The position numbers and the translations under genes are program-made. 36,353 nt of DNA. Origin: Candidatus Altimarinota bacterium. GTDB taxonomy: Bacteria > Patescibacteriota > Gracilibacteria > BD1-5 > UBA6164. The stretch lies in NCBI GenBank assembly GCA_010119095.1, contig SAAG01000005.1, positions 1 to 36,353 on the forward strand. The letters are read 5' to 3'. Below, piece after piece: positions 36,233 to 36,353 of the stretch (position 1 is its first letter; each line of letters starts with the position of its first letter). Under the pieces are notes generated by a model. It saw nothing but the letters and a program-made list of their open reading frames with translations. It did no database searches and had not been told where the DNA came from.

Positions 36233-36353
36233 ATGAAAAATTTTAATATAAAAGATTTAATTTATATAATAGGAATAGGAATAACAATCTCTAATTTTTA
36301 TTTTAGATTAGAGAATCGGTTAAATATTTTAGAAAAAGAAATTTTATATTTAA
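36233..36353 (+). CDS. Partial membrane protein at the right edge
   Basis: ATG at 36233 follows AATAGGAAATAAAA. The 40 visible codons read MKNFNIKDLIYIIGIGITIS with a following NFYFRLENRLNILEKEILYL: one membrane helix then a charged coiled-coil start. It looks like a Rz- or holin-type lysis accessory. The gene runs out of the window. Confidence 0.5.
   Translation, partial: MKNFNIKDLIYIIGIGITISNFYFRLENRLNILEKEILYL

Overview
The window is almost entirely a contractile-tailed (myovirus-type) phage or prophage genome from a very AT-rich bacterium. TGA is used as a stop, AGA is the usual arginine codon and strong GGAG/AGGAGG ribosome binding sites precede most genes, which fits a low-GC host such as Fusobacteriota, Brachyspira or Clostridia. 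The sequence alone does not decide between these. No integrase, no recognisable CI-type repressor, no tRNA and no CRISPR array were found. Either the lysogeny genes lie outside the window or the phage does not integrate.

Layout. (1) 1-895: a partial small gene at the left edge, a 38-codon ORF, a short-repeat tract, and a rightward structured RNA (about 583-840) that resembles the RNA of IS200/IS605-type (HEARO/omega-RNA) elements but has no protein partner. It ends at a terminator (856-898). (2) 896-8348, minus strand: a dense early operon of more than 20 mostly tiny genes. It includes an ERF recombinase, a Gp157-like protein, a DUF1064 nuclease-like protein, a ThyX-fold protein, a YopX protein, several Cys-rich zinc-binding-type proteins, an excisionase-like HTH protein and several one- or two-helix membrane peptides. 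(3) 8349-8501: divergent promoters with an inverted repeat. (4) 8502-9140: a small HTH gene with terminator, a 50-aa CxxC protein, and a strongly structured RNA of about 145 nt with a 26-bp stem and two possible pseudoknots. (5) 9141-14533: the replication module. It has an initiator gene containing seven iteron-like repeats (likely origin), a DnaB-type helicase, an adenine methyltransferase with a DUF4942-like tail, an RHH protein that looks leaderless, and a ParB-like protein.

(6) 14548-34962: the packaging and structural operon in standard order. It runs small terminase, a P-loop protein and a secreted peptide (a possible inserted cassette), large terminase, DUF1073-type portal, Mu F-like head protein, DUF2213 protein with a nested scaffold, cement, DUF2184 major capsid, connectors, DUF3383 sheath, tube, frameshifted tail chaperone, short tape measure, Dit-like, plug, hub, Gp138 spike, gp25-like wedge, gpJ, DUF2612, fibre and fibre chaperone. 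(7) 34965-36353: the lysis region. It has an XhlA-like protein, a DUF5675 protein, a membrane peptide, a decayed peptidase C-terminus and a partial membrane gene.

Features most worth a second look are the two structured RNAs, the rep-internal iterons, the nested scaffold start, the double slippery sequence in the tail chaperone, the direct-repeat-flanked P-loop gene between the terminase genes, and the many undescribed small proteins of the early operon.
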